This document shows positions 23,513-33,956 of a DNA stretch of 64,000 bases, in pieces; positions within the stretch are counted from its first letter, which is position 1, and each line of letters starts with the position of its first letter. Source of the DNA: Tetrastigma voinierianum (taxonomy: Eukaryota; Streptophyta; Magnoliopsida; Vitales; Vitaceae); NCBI GenBank assembly GCA_016808115.1, contig JAEQBH010006851.1, forward strand, positions 1 to 64,000. Direction: 5' to 3'. The position numbers and the translations under genes are program-made. The notes under the pieces were generated by a model. It did not search any database. It saw only the letters and a list, made by a program, of their open reading frames with translations, and was not told where the DNA came from.

Positions 23513-25228
23513 TGTAACACCCTGAATTATACCTAGTAGTTTATTACATGTTTAGGAACATATGTAGTACAATTTGTATTTTTCATGAATTTAAGTGCTA
23601 AGAGTGAAAAATGATAAACCTGGAATTAATACAAGAGTCATGGTTAAAATGGTAATTTGTAAAATGAGGACCCAAAGGTCATAACACAAGAAGATGATAT
23701 GTTATTGTAGGAATTGTATAAGTTGATTTGCAAATGAAAGAAAGATAAAGGACTAAAATGAAAAAGGGAAAGAATTGAGAGCCAAATTCCTTAAAGCCAA
23801 ACATGGCCTTGTTAGAAAGGGAAAATTTCCCATTTTGTTGGCTTTGGCTAGGGCATTTATGGGTTTAAGAGAACAGCCATTGTTGGGGGGTTTCTTGTTC
23901 AAGTAAGAAGAAAAGAAAGCTAGGTTTTGAAGGTGTCAAGAAATCAAGGTATGGAATTCTAGTATGGAACCTATATGTATGGAACCCATATGTATGGAAC
24001 CTAGATGTATAAGAGCTATCCACAAACCTACTTGTTTATAGGTTGTTAGGAAAACCTAACTTCATTATGAAGTATTGTTGGTTGGTTTTGTAGGCTTTAA
24101 TTGGTTTTAGTTGGTTCCAAGTCAGTTTGAGAGTTGTTTTCTTTGGTGTGTTTTGGGTTTGGTTGGAAATTTCGGGTGAAAAGAAGCCAGGCACGCCATT
24201 TGCATAAATCACAGTGATGCCGGTATGGAAGAGTTAGTCTTTGGTACTCAAAGCTGTTCACAGTCGAGAGGATGTTAAGTGCCGGTACTGAAAGTTGAGT
24301 ATCGATACTCAAAGTTGTTTTAGCCGGATGTTGATGCAGAGTACTCCTGTGAATGTGAATAAGAACAAAATAACAAGTTCGAAAACACATATAATTGTAT
24401 GCCTGTCGGAGACCGGATAGTGAATGAATAGGCACATCTGTTCAGTGCGACGACACTCTTGCATTGTGCTACAACACCTCTGTTACGTGGGTAGGCACGT
24501 CTCTGTTCAATACTGTACCGTACCTTCGGGTACCTATTGTGTTGCGTCCCTCTCATTCATTGTTACTGGTCTATACAGGCAAACATTGTTATGATAAGAA
24601 TATGAATAATGAACAATAAAAAAAACATAAGTAATCAGTTCTGCTCTATTATGTAGTGTACCTACGGGTACCTTCTATACAAGAACTCTATTAAAACTCC
24701 TGCGGAATATGAAAATCTTGTTATAAAATTATATCTATTAAGAAAACTTCGTGATAATAATTAGGTTATATATAAACTCGACATATGCATTATGTTATGT
24801 ATCCTGTAATTGTGGACCACTTCAAATTGGTCATGTGATCTCGTTTCCACTAAGGCATAAAAACAGCACGAATGTTTCATCCGTTGTAGATACTGCGAGA
24901 GGACATCAGGTATTTCGCGTTCGCGAATGAGCCTTGTTGTAGGAGTCCATACGTGTAGGTTTTGAGATTTTGGTTTTGGGATAGCAAATGTAAAAAGTTT
25001 TTGGTAATATTTTGGAGATAGTGGAACTTGTGTAAGTATAAGTAAATGGGACTTGGGAATGTATGTACAAGAACAATTAAACACAGCTACGGTGGTCGTA
25101 TTACAAGTTTTATTTCATTATGAAATTATATATGAAATGGGCCCACCAATGTTAGAAAAGCAGGTTAAAGAGTCTCAGTCCCGTGCCGCGCCCCCTCTCT
25201 TTGCCCAAGCAGGGGTAGGGGCGTGACA
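23513..25228 (+). mobile_element. Probable gypsy-type solo LTR (1,716 bp)
   Basis: Starts TGTAACACCC and ends GGGGCGTGACA, a typical gypsy LTR pair of ends, and interrupts the copia gag coding region. The flanks tttat and tacat match at only three of five positions, so the target duplication is imperfect or decayed. It lacks the tctagatctcggatg block and is probably another LTR family. It contains two units built around ggtactcaaag/gatactcaaag near 24,240 and 24,310. Confidence 0.8.
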
Positions 25229-25335
25229 TACATTCCTAAGAGGACAAGTACTACTAATGTGTCCTCCTCTAGCACAAAAATTGCAAATGGTTGATGGACT
25301 TTCACATGGATTCCTTGGCAAGTAGTTTTGAAATA
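25229..25335 (-). pseudogene. copia gag zinc-knuckle fragment
   Basis: The minus-strand frame reads ICNFCARGGHISSTCPLRN, a CCHC-type gag knuckle (spacing C-x2-C-x4-H-x4-C). It belongs to the same element as 21,832-23,512. Coding upstream of it is missing, because a plus-oriented LTR piece follows at once. Confidence 0.8.
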
Positions 25336-26319
25336 TTTTCCTGAAGCGATCGGCCCAGGTTGGGTCAAAGGCATGTTTTCCATTTTTATGAACTAGTAGA
25401 GCAAAGGGTCGACCAATTGGTCAAACGGTCGACCGGTTGCGAACCGGATGAGGTGTGAGACTCGATTGATTGGATGCAGTAGCTCATTTAAAGACCAGAA
25501 GAGGAAACGATCGACTGGTTGAGTGAAATGGTCGACGATTGGAGTAAATGATCAAATTCAACGGCTATAAAGCGGTGACTGAGTGCATTGAAGGAAACCT
25601 TGGTCGAATTCAATGGCTATAAAGCGGTAACATACGATTGGCCACATGACTAGTTTTAGTAAAGCGGTCGACCAGTTGGTCGACCAGGTGAATAACAATA
25701 GCTGCAGGTTCCCACTCTATAAAAGAGTGTTGGGGATCACTTAAGGGATATGAGACTTATTGTATATTCTCTCAATCATCATTTCTCTTGATAATCAATT
25801 CTCAAATTGAGATTCTTGGTGCATTCATTTCATTTGCATATTCTACAGTGCACTTTTGTATTCATCTAAAGCTTCAGTTGCATTTGATCCATCTTGAGAG
25901 CTAGAGGGAGTGTCTCATTGTGCTTAAGAGTGATAGCTTCAAGTGTGTATAACTTGATAGATTTGTGAGCGCCCATTGGGCCAAAATCAGGTGTAAAAGG
26001 AAAGGTCGAGTTGGGCTTGGAAACTCCTCAAGTGTATCTTGAAGGATTTGTGAAGTGCCCGTGGAGCGGAATCCAGTGTAGGGAAAGAAACCAAGTTGGA
26101 GTTTATTACTGTTGGAGACCCTCAGTTTGAAGGTTGAGGAGAAGTGGGCGTAGGCAAAGTGTGTCAAACTACTATAAATCCGAGTTTACATTATCTATCT
26201 TTATCTCTTTGTTATTGTTCTTTAGATTAAGTTGAAGAATTCTTATTGTTTTGTAAAAGTTTTGAAAAACCAATTCACCCTCTTTGTTTGGGTTACTAAG
26301 TCGTCATATTCCAACACCG
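25336..26319 (+). repeat. SIRE-like LTR, last part, plus orientation
   Basis: Matches the reverse complement of 16,557-17,210 (gcatgttttccatttttat, then gtagagcaaa and accggatgaggtgtgagact) and continues about 360 bp further to CCAACA at 26,311-26,316. It contains several ggtcgacc palindromes, a tataaaag promoter-like box near 25,720 and the usual caattcaccctcttt stretch before the end. Confidence 0.8.
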
Positions 26320-26324
26320 GATGA

Positions 26325-27801
26325 TAATATTTGCAGCTTATTATATAAAAATTAAAGTGAATAGTCTTAGTTGTAGTATAAATTTTTAAAAGCCTTTGCA
26401 CAATTTTTTTTTTTTTAATATCATAAATAGTTGAATTAGTAATAATAATAGTAACAAGTGAAATGTCTACCTTGGGATCTTTTTTTTTCTCCCTCTAAAT
26501 TATTGACAATTGCTACCCCTCTTATCACTTTAATTCATTTCATGTGCCGTGTTTGAAAAAGTAAACCCTATGTATCCTTAAATTAACTCATTATTTGTAA
26601 AAATTTTAATTTTATTATCTTAATTATTTTTATTACTTTTTTTTTTTTTTTACATGTATTTACTTTGCAATACATAGTAATATGTTCCTTCACAAATTTG
26701 TCCCTATTGGAACCCCAACCCTGAACCCCTCCCTTCCCTATGCCCATCTGAACTCTTAACCACTAAAATTTGTGCCTTTTTTTTTTTTTTTGACAACTTT
26801 TCTTCTTCTTCTTCTTTTTTTTTTTTTTTTTTGAAAACACAACTTTTCTTCTTTTAGTTATATACAAATTGGATAAATTTTACTCCATTTATCATCACGG
26901 AGTTAACCATTATTAGTTTAAAATTAGGTTAAATACTTTGGTTAAAGAAAAGTGAGTGACCAAGAGTGAGAAGAAAGATGCAATAAGATTCATGAATTTC
27001 AAAAAAACGATAACTTCAGTATAATATGGCTGCAAAATTTTAGGCAAGATTATAGAAACAACATTTTAAAAATGTATATTAAGTTTTTGTTAAAAATAAA
27101 TAATAATGTTTTAAAACTTTACCTCTATTTTCATTTTATTTAGTAAAATTTATATGGATTAAGTAAAGTGTTAGTATCTATATTTATAACTTTTATCATT
27201 TTTAATAAAATATATAATTTATATTTTTCTTATTAATATTATTTACAAAATTTATCATTATTATACCATTAAAAAACTTATTATTCATTGAATAATTTGC
27301 ATAACAAGTAAGTACAAAGAAGAGTGATGCATGTACAAAAAGATGAATAATAAATTGGACAATAAACAAAAAAAACAAACAAACTTACAATATAAATGTA
27401 TATTTATATGAAGAAAGAGTAATTTACAATTAAAGTGAAAAATTATGGATTTATATTCATTAATTTATTTTTAAAAAGGGATTTCAATCATTATGTTTTT
27501 TCTATATAAAAAAAAAACATTATGTTTTTTCTAATAATAGAAAGAATAATATAAACAAAATATTTACTCAAATATTATGTAATTAAAAATATAAAAAAAT
27601 ATTACTTTAATAAACTTGAAATAATAATAATAATATATACATAAGTAAAGATTACAAGGTTGAGGTTTCTTTTCTTTTGGGTCCATGTTTTGACACACGT
27701 TGGTGGGAATGATATATAAGTCAATGTCTGGTTTGCTCAAGAAATCAAAAACCAGAACTTGCAATTTCTGGCCAGTAAACTTCTTTGCTTTGTGTTGAAG
27801 A
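26325..27801. other. AT-rich intergenic DNA upstream of RLP pseudogene B
   Basis: No coding sequence is recognised. It holds several T-runs (about 26,406, 26,636, 26,777 and 26,816) and a short ctt microsatellite near 26,800. Its first 60 bases match 14,283-14,345 and are the old target-site continuation. Confidence 0.6.
27711..27720 (+). promoter_or_regulatory. Possible TATA box of RLP pseudogene B
   Basis: gatatataag lies about 90 bp before the presumed start codon at 27,802. The distance is plausible, but such strings are common in this AT-rich DNA. Confidence 0.35.
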
Positions 27802-28132
27802 TGAGTGGAAGGCCCTTTAAATATTTGATTGCCTTTCTCTGTTTTTTTGCTGTGTTTCAAACTGTTATGCTGAAGTTGGGTGCATAGAGAGGGAGAGGGA
27901 AGCTCTCCTTCACTTCAAACAAAGGTTTTTATGATTTTTGGAATGCTTTCTTCATTGGGGAATGGGAAGATAAAGAGATTGCTGCAAATGGGAGGGTGGA
28001 GTGCAACAACCAGGCTGGTCATGTCATGCTTGATCTTTATGCCCAATATTTGGGAGTAAGGTAAGTCCTTCATTGGCTAGGTTACGACACTTGAAACATT
28101 TGAACTGGAATCTTTTGAAGGTAATTAATTAA

Positions 28133-28180
<48 letters not shown>
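28133..28180. repeat. (AT)n microsatellite in RLP pseudogene B
   Basis: About 24 AT units within a stretch with gt...ag borders (about 28,122-28,253, gaaggtaatt to tttatagg) that separates the N-terminal domain from the next LRR remnant. Confidence 0.9.
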
Positions 28181-28182
<2 letters not shown>

Positions 28183-28249
28183 TGTGAAATTTCTATCAGT
28201 TTGTCTGAGCAGAATAGGAATAAAATTCTCTCTTTAATTTCCCAAATTT

Positions 28250-28480
28250 TATAGGAAGTCTTCCCTCGACTTGAAATCTCTCCAACTTGCAATACTGGAT
28301 CTCGGCAAAATTATTTTCCAAGATGGCTTTGTATATACACACATATATATAATTCCACATCAGTTTTGTCTTAGAGTTTAATATATAATTCTCTCTTCAT
28401 TTCTTTATTACGCGAATTCTTCCCCGACCATAAATCTTTCCAACTTGCAATCCATGATCTTGGCAATGATTCACGGGTAT
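28250..28480 (+). repeat. Locally duplicated LRR segment
   Basis: The block gaagtcttccc then gaaatctctccaacttgcaa then gatctcggcaa (28,255-28,310) is repeated at 28,417-28,472 (gaattcttcccc, taaatctttccaacttgcaa, gatcttggcaa). A 90-bp AT-rich spacer lies between them. Confidence 0.6.
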
Positions 28481-28775
28481 ATGACATGTGAGAGGAGCAG
28501 GCGCTCTCTCGCCTTCCTTTGTTAAGGAGATTGACTTAAGTTGGGTTGATCATGAAATAAAGCAATCCATTGGCCTGAGAAATTAATAAAATGCAGCTAC
28601 AACTAAGTTACACTTGAGCTTTACTCGGCTTCCTCAGATTATTAATCGACATTGATATCAAAATTTCCTGCATTAATTCTTCCACTTCTTTCTTCTTTGT
28701 ACTTGATCTCTCCTTGAATGTTCTCCTTCCTTCAATATAACAATGGTTGTTGAACTTATATAGCCTTGTTCCATC

Positions 28776-29260
28776 TTGACCTCTCCTTTAGGTTCAATTC
28801 GGATGCTTTTGGAACATGACTACTCTTGCATATCTTGATCTCGTATTGGCTCCATGGTTTCAATGTCGGATACTTTGAAACATGAATAATCACAGCATAT
28901 CTTGATCTCTCATACAACCGGCTCCATGGTTTAATGTCGGATGAGATTTCCAAGCCATGACTTCATTATCACTTGATCTCTCTAACAGCCCGGCTCCATG
29001 GTTCAATGTCGGATGCTTTTGGAAACATGGCTGTCTGGCGCTATCTTTATATCTCAGGAACCCGGCTCCTCGGTTGATACCCGGATCTTTCCGAACCATG
29101 AGTTCATTGGCATATCTTGATCTCTCTTATAATAATCTATATGGTACAATTTCGGATGCTTTTGGGCCATATTTGTCGCATATCTTGATCTCTCTTCCCG
29201 ATCGACTTGAAGGCGAGATTCCCGAGGTGGCCTTTAATAATACTCGGTTGCCTTGTTGGT
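28776..29260 (+). repeat. LRR-encoding tandem array, about 7 x 70 bp
   Basis: DNA units of about 65-75 bp share cttgatctctc, ggctccatggttcaatgtc and ggatgcttttggaacatg. Each unit corresponds to one 24-residue LRR (LDLS ... DAFG-MxxLAY). The units drift out of frame with each other. Near-identical neighbouring units suggest recent unequal exchange inside the gene before it died. Confidence 0.75.
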
Positions 29261-31794
29261 TGGATCTATCGGAAACCGGCTACATGGTTCAATTCGGATG
29301 CTTTGCAAACATGGTTTCTCTTGAATTTCTTGACCTCTCTAAAAATCAACTTGAAGGTGAGATTTTCCAAAATCCTTGAGAGATTTATACGATTTCACAA
29401 TTAAATATTGTCTTATAACAATCTCCAGGACCTCTTAGAAAAGATTTTCTAGCATGCTCTAATAACACATTAGAGCTTTAGATTTATCTCATAATCTGAT
29501 GAGGACATCATTCCTGATATTCCTGGATTTTCACAGGTAGAGAGTTATATCTTGGATTCAATCAACTAAATGGACATTTACCTGAGAGTATTGGACAACT
29601 ACCTCAATTGGAAGTGTTGGACATTCGTTCAAATTCAGTGCAAGGTACGGTGTCAACAACTCACCTTTTTGGTCTCTCCAAACTAAAGTATTTGGACTTA
29701 TCTTTCAACTCCCTTACATTCAACATAGGCCTTGACCAAGCTCCCCTGTTCCAAGCCCAATTCATAAAGTTGGCCTCTTGCAAATTAGGCCACGTTTTCA
29801 CACAATTAGCTTCACACTCAAAAACAATATTTGACGGGACTTGATATCTCTGCTTCGGGAATTTCAGATGTTATTCCTAATTGGCTTTGGAACTTCATTC
29901 CAAATTTAATGTGGTTAAACGTTTCCAACAATCACATCTCAGGCACTTTACCCAAATTAACTACATATCCGTCTTATTTGGGAATGGATATGAGTTAGCG
30001 CTTGGAAGTTGGAAATACCCTGATCTATTTTCAATACTCTATGGTTGGATCTCTCTAACAACATGTTTTCCGGCTCAATTTCTTTATCATGTGGGATTAG
30101 TGATCATTCTAGTTTTGGTTTGTCCCATCTTGATCTCTCAAGTAATAGATTGTCAGGAGAACTACCCCAATGTTGGAAGCAATGGAAATATTTAATTGTT
30201 CTCAATTTGGCAAATAATTATTTTTCTGGGAAAATTAAAAATTCGATTGGCTTGTTATATAAGATGCAAACATTGCATTTACGTAACAATAGTTTAAATG
30301 GAGCATTGCCTTCATCCTTAAGAAATCACGAGAGATTCGTCTTATGGGTGGGAAAAAACAAATTGTCGGAAGAATACGCATGGATAGATTGGAAGCTTGT
30401 CAAATTTGGTTGTTCTCATCTAGATCTAATGAATTCAATGGAAGCATACCTTTAAATCTTTGTCAACTAAGAAAGATTCAAATGTTGGACCTCTCTAGCA
30501 ACGATATATCAGGAATGATACCAAAATGTCTCAAAAATTTGACGGCCATGGCTCGAAAGGGAAGTTCGATCATTTCTTATGGCGAAATAGTTTGTTAGGC
30601 ATGACTTTGCATGATGTCACGTTAAGTTCGATGGAAAGAAAGGAATTAGAGTACAAAAATATATGGCTTATTAAGAGCATTGATTTTTCAAGTAACAAAT
30701 TGGTTGGAGAAGATTCTCATTGGAAGTAACCGATTTGTTGAATTGGTGTCATTAACTTATCGAAATAATTTGATTGGACCCGATACCTACTCTGATTGGT
30801 CAATTGGAAATTCTTTGGATTTTCTTGATCTATCCGCAAAATAAACCGAAATTCTGATAGTCTTTCACAAATAGCCCGTCTAAGTGTACTAGACCTATCA
30901 AATAACACGTTATCAGGTAAAATTCCTTCTGGCACTCAATTACAAAGCTTTAGTGCCTCCACATATGAGGGAAATCCAAGACTTTGTGGAGTGTCCTCTT
31001 TAAAAGGTGTCCAGAAGATAAAGATGAATCTGGAGAAGCCCCCTTCCCTGGTCTTAATGGTAAAAAATATGGCATTCGAGATGATGCAAATGATATATGG
31101 TTTTATGGAAATATTGTTCTTGGATTCATCATTGGATTTTGGGGAGTTTGTGGCACTTTGCTACTTCATCGTTCATGGAGATATGCCTATTTCAAGTTCT
31201 TGAACAAGATAAAAGACCGATTGTGCGTGACAACGACAATCAGTATGAATAGACTACGAAGGAGTTTCCAAAGTTAAATGGTAAGACTTGTCAAATTCTC
31301 TCTTTGGTTTTTTTTTTTTTTTTAAATGTATTACCTCAATAGTCACTTTCTATTATTGCTTAAATGTTTTTTTTATTAATTAACTTACCTTCCACAATAT
31401 ATATTTGATAAATAAAATTTTCGAATAAGAAATATTATATTTTGTTTGATTGGAAGCCCCATTAAACTACTAGGAAGCCTAGAATATTTCAATGTACCGG
31501 ATATAATAAGTAATTGTATATAAGATTGATGTTATGGCTTAGAATCTAATTGAAACAATAATTATGACTATTTTTTTCTATCTTTCTTTTGCTTATAGTT
31601 TTGCCTTTATTGAAGGTAGTCAGCTTGGTTTTAATTATCTTTCGAGAATATTGAGGTTTACATATAGAGAAAGCATCTTAAGGTGGCATTTGTTTTTTAC
31701 TTAATCTTTGAATATATTTTTTTATCTTAATCTTGAATAATTACTTAATAACATTAAGTATTAAGTTGTTTTTTAACATTAGGTAGTGAATATG

Positions 31795-32640
31795 GATGGC
31801 AATGGAATGGATTATTTTGGGTTCAGATCGAGTCTAGCTCTTAATGGCCTGGAGTTTAATTTAATTTTTAATAAGGTTTTTAGCAGTTTGGGTTTATTTT
31901 CTCAAATCAGGGGCGGGACCAGTGTATTTACTCTATGTAAAACTCGAGAAAATTAGAAATTTTCAAAAATGGCAAAATATTAATAAAAATAATAAATGAC
32001 CATAAGAGTTCAGGGAAGCCTAAAAAATTCTCTAGATCTCGGATGACGAAACGGATTGCTCCGTTAAATTCGTCTCGCGAAATCTGATGACCGAAAAGTT
32101 TAAAATTAGTGCGAGAACCAATGAAATTTTCAGATTTTGGGTGACAGTTGCCGGTAACCGAAACAAATTTTTCACGAAAATTCGAAAGTGAAATGGCGAG
32201 TTAAGTTCATTAAAATAAAGTGGCCGAAAAGAAATAAATTATTTCGGGACATAGCGGACGAGAATGAAGCAATATAAACCATGTATCAAGAAATAATAAT
32301 AAGTCATACGATTATATTTTAAAATAATTTTTATTATTTTATTTTTATACTTTAATATAAATAATAATTCATTATTATAATGTTTTTAATAAATAATTTA
32401 TAATATTTTTATTTTTATGAAAAATGTAATTTTAATATAATAAAAATAAAAAACAAATATAAAAAATTTAAATTAAAAATAAAATATAAACGGAGACGAG
32501 TTTGGGAATTTTCCCATCTAAAGCACATATTTTATTTAATTTTTAAATGAGACGAGTTTGGGAATTAAAAAAATAAATGGCTAGGATCGGGATAGGACCG
32601 TCTGTCCCTAATACTTTGCATTAATAAGTACTAGTAATGT
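31795..32640. mobile_element. MITE-like repeat with a nested gypsy LTR fragment
   Basis: Outer parts (ggatggcaatggaatgg at 31,793 and gagacgagtttgggaatttt plus cgggataggaccgtctgtcc at 32,492-32,610) resemble a widespread plant repeat with ggatggcaatgg and acgagtttggg blocks. Inside it, 31,937-32,300 is a gypsy LTR start (TGTAAAACTCGAG) with the shared tctagatctcggatgacg block. This LTR piece is closest to the 44,519 family. It is followed by a very AT-rich stretch (32,300-32,480). Confidence 0.5.
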
Positions 32641-33480
32641 ATATTGCTAACTCTTCTTCTTGTTGGACAATGATTGAGTTTTTTTTGTTTTTGTGGAAAA
32701 TGACTTTTTCTGAATAGAAAAAGCCAAATATTTTCACTTTTTCTATTCAGAACTTTTTTAAAAAATTTCAGCAATAAGTCATGAAAATTTTAAAAAAAAC
32801 AAACAACTTATCTTGAAAATTAATTTAGGCTTAAATTAAGTCAACTAACCTTGGCACAAGTATTTTATATTAATCAAGAAAAGTAACTGCAGGTGTTGAA
32901 GGACCTTTTTTTGTCATATTGATGAATATCATTTCATTTTTGTCTTCTTGAGAACTTCAATTGAAGCGACATCTCAAGTTAATTAGGCTAATTTATGATT
33001 GAGAGTAATGGGTTTATTCCATATGGGAAAGCTTGAGTGTAAGAGATTTTGTGTTTATTGAACTAGCCATCTTATAAATAACTTTGGCATGTATTAAGCT
33101 TGTCTATTTGGTAGTCAATGGTTTATGTTTCTTATGTTACGCTTTGTTTAAAGCCTTTTAAACATATTATTTTAAGCCCATCATATATGAAACTTAGTAT
33201 TTTGGTTCTCAGATGGATTTAGTAATTTTTATCTTTATTTTTTTTTAATTCTCTCTTTATAGAATCGAATATAAGAAAAATATCAAGTCCTCAAGTTTGA
33301 ATGCTAGAAAATGACTCACGAAACTTATTTTTCTTATAAAGCAACATTTATTTTTCCATTGATGCTATATTATTATAATAACATTAACAGCATAAACCAT
33401 GGTGAAATGGGATCGGTAGACTAAGCACAACAAGGGAACACTCTGTTTTTCTAGTCTTTGAAGCATTAAACTCTTGTAAT

Positions 33481-33956
33481 TATTGATGTTAGTGACTTGA
33501 ATTCTTGAGGCAAAAAGATGAAGAAAGAGAAGGTAGTCAAAACAAGGAACGTATTTAAACGAGCTCACGCATCGCAGCAAGCCATAGACATACAAGACGC
33601 TCACCTTTTGACTTGTTGTGAGAAGCACTCGCTTCTTTGAGAACCGACTTGGCTTCCTGAGCTTGCCTCTTTCACTTGCTGCGGCAAGCACTATCTTTGC
33701 ATCTCTTGCCACCTTATGTTTTGTGGGCTTCCAGGAACTTTTATACAAACTATATATATATATATGGGTTTTTCGTATGTGAGATGATGAGATCAGTGTC
33801 AAAGCTCACTTTTCTCCCTTCTCTTCCTCCTTTATTGTACTATTCTTTGATATAGTGGATTAATAGCTCCTCGGTTTTTCCTGATTTGGGTTTTCCACGT
33901 AAATCTTAGTTTTCCTTCTTTTTCGTTTCTGTTTTATCTGCCTTTATTTTCTAACA
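33481..33956 (+). mobile_element. copia-type solo LTR (about 470 bp)
   Basis: A TGTTAG (33,487) to CTAACA (33,956) segment with the ttttccacgtaaatctt motif shortly before its end, the usual copia LTR 3' layout, so sense is plus. gtaat stands at 33,476-33,480 and 33,957-33,961; copy 1 has a single gtaataaagag there. Six extra bases (tattga) lie between the left duplication and TGTTAG. Confidence 0.75.

Larger units (their letters stand above)
14595..26319 (-). mobile_element. SIRE/Tnt1-like copia element, internally inverted, with three nested solo LTRs
   Basis: One composite insertion. Its outer ends are plus-oriented LTR pieces (14,595-16,556 and about 25,336-26,316) that start TGTTGG and end CCAACA. 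The five-mer gatga flanks it at 14,590-14,594 and 26,320-26,324, with three extra bases (ccg) on the right. Everything between is in minus orientation: an LTR segment (16,557-17,943), a polypurine tract, RNase H, reverse transcriptase, integrase, protease and the gag zinc knuckle. The simplest reading is one element that suffered an inversion between points inside its two LTRs, with loss of the 5' gag/PBS segment. Three gypsy-type solo LTRs later inserted at 14,700, 19,774 and 23,513. Confidence 0.8.
27802..31277 (+). pseudogene. RLP pseudogene B (EIX-like LRR receptor-like protein)
   Basis: Encodes a decayed LRR receptor-like protein, a cell-surface immune receptor class without a kinase. 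It starts with signal peptide MSGRPFKYLIAFLCFF. The LRR N-terminal domain follows across shifted frames (EREREALLHFKQ, WGxGED-like, VECNNQAGHVMLDLY, 27,885-28,050). Many LRRs follow, for example LDLSSNRLSGELPQCW (30,130) and MLDLSSNDISGMIPKCLKNL (30,480). A cap STYEGNPRLCG, an acidic spacer and the TM segment NIVLGFIIGFWGVCGTLLL (31,110-31,165) come next, then a short basic tail ending at 31,277. The tail HRSWRYAYFKFLNKIKDRL is characteristic of EIX2-like RLPs. At least eight frameshifts or stops make it non-functional unless the assembly is poor. Confidence 0.9.

Noticed and set aside
24097..24556. Overlapping minus-strand open frames of 112 and 78 codons
   Set aside because: Both lie in the solo LTR at 23,513-25,228 and show no domain.
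29608..29844. A separate small LRR protein gene
   Set aside because: It is one open island of the larger RLP pseudogene B, collinear with the islands before and after it.
33365..33802. 145-codon open frame on the minus strand
   Set aside because: It crosses the left boundary of a solo LTR and copy 1 of the duplicated flank has no matching frame.
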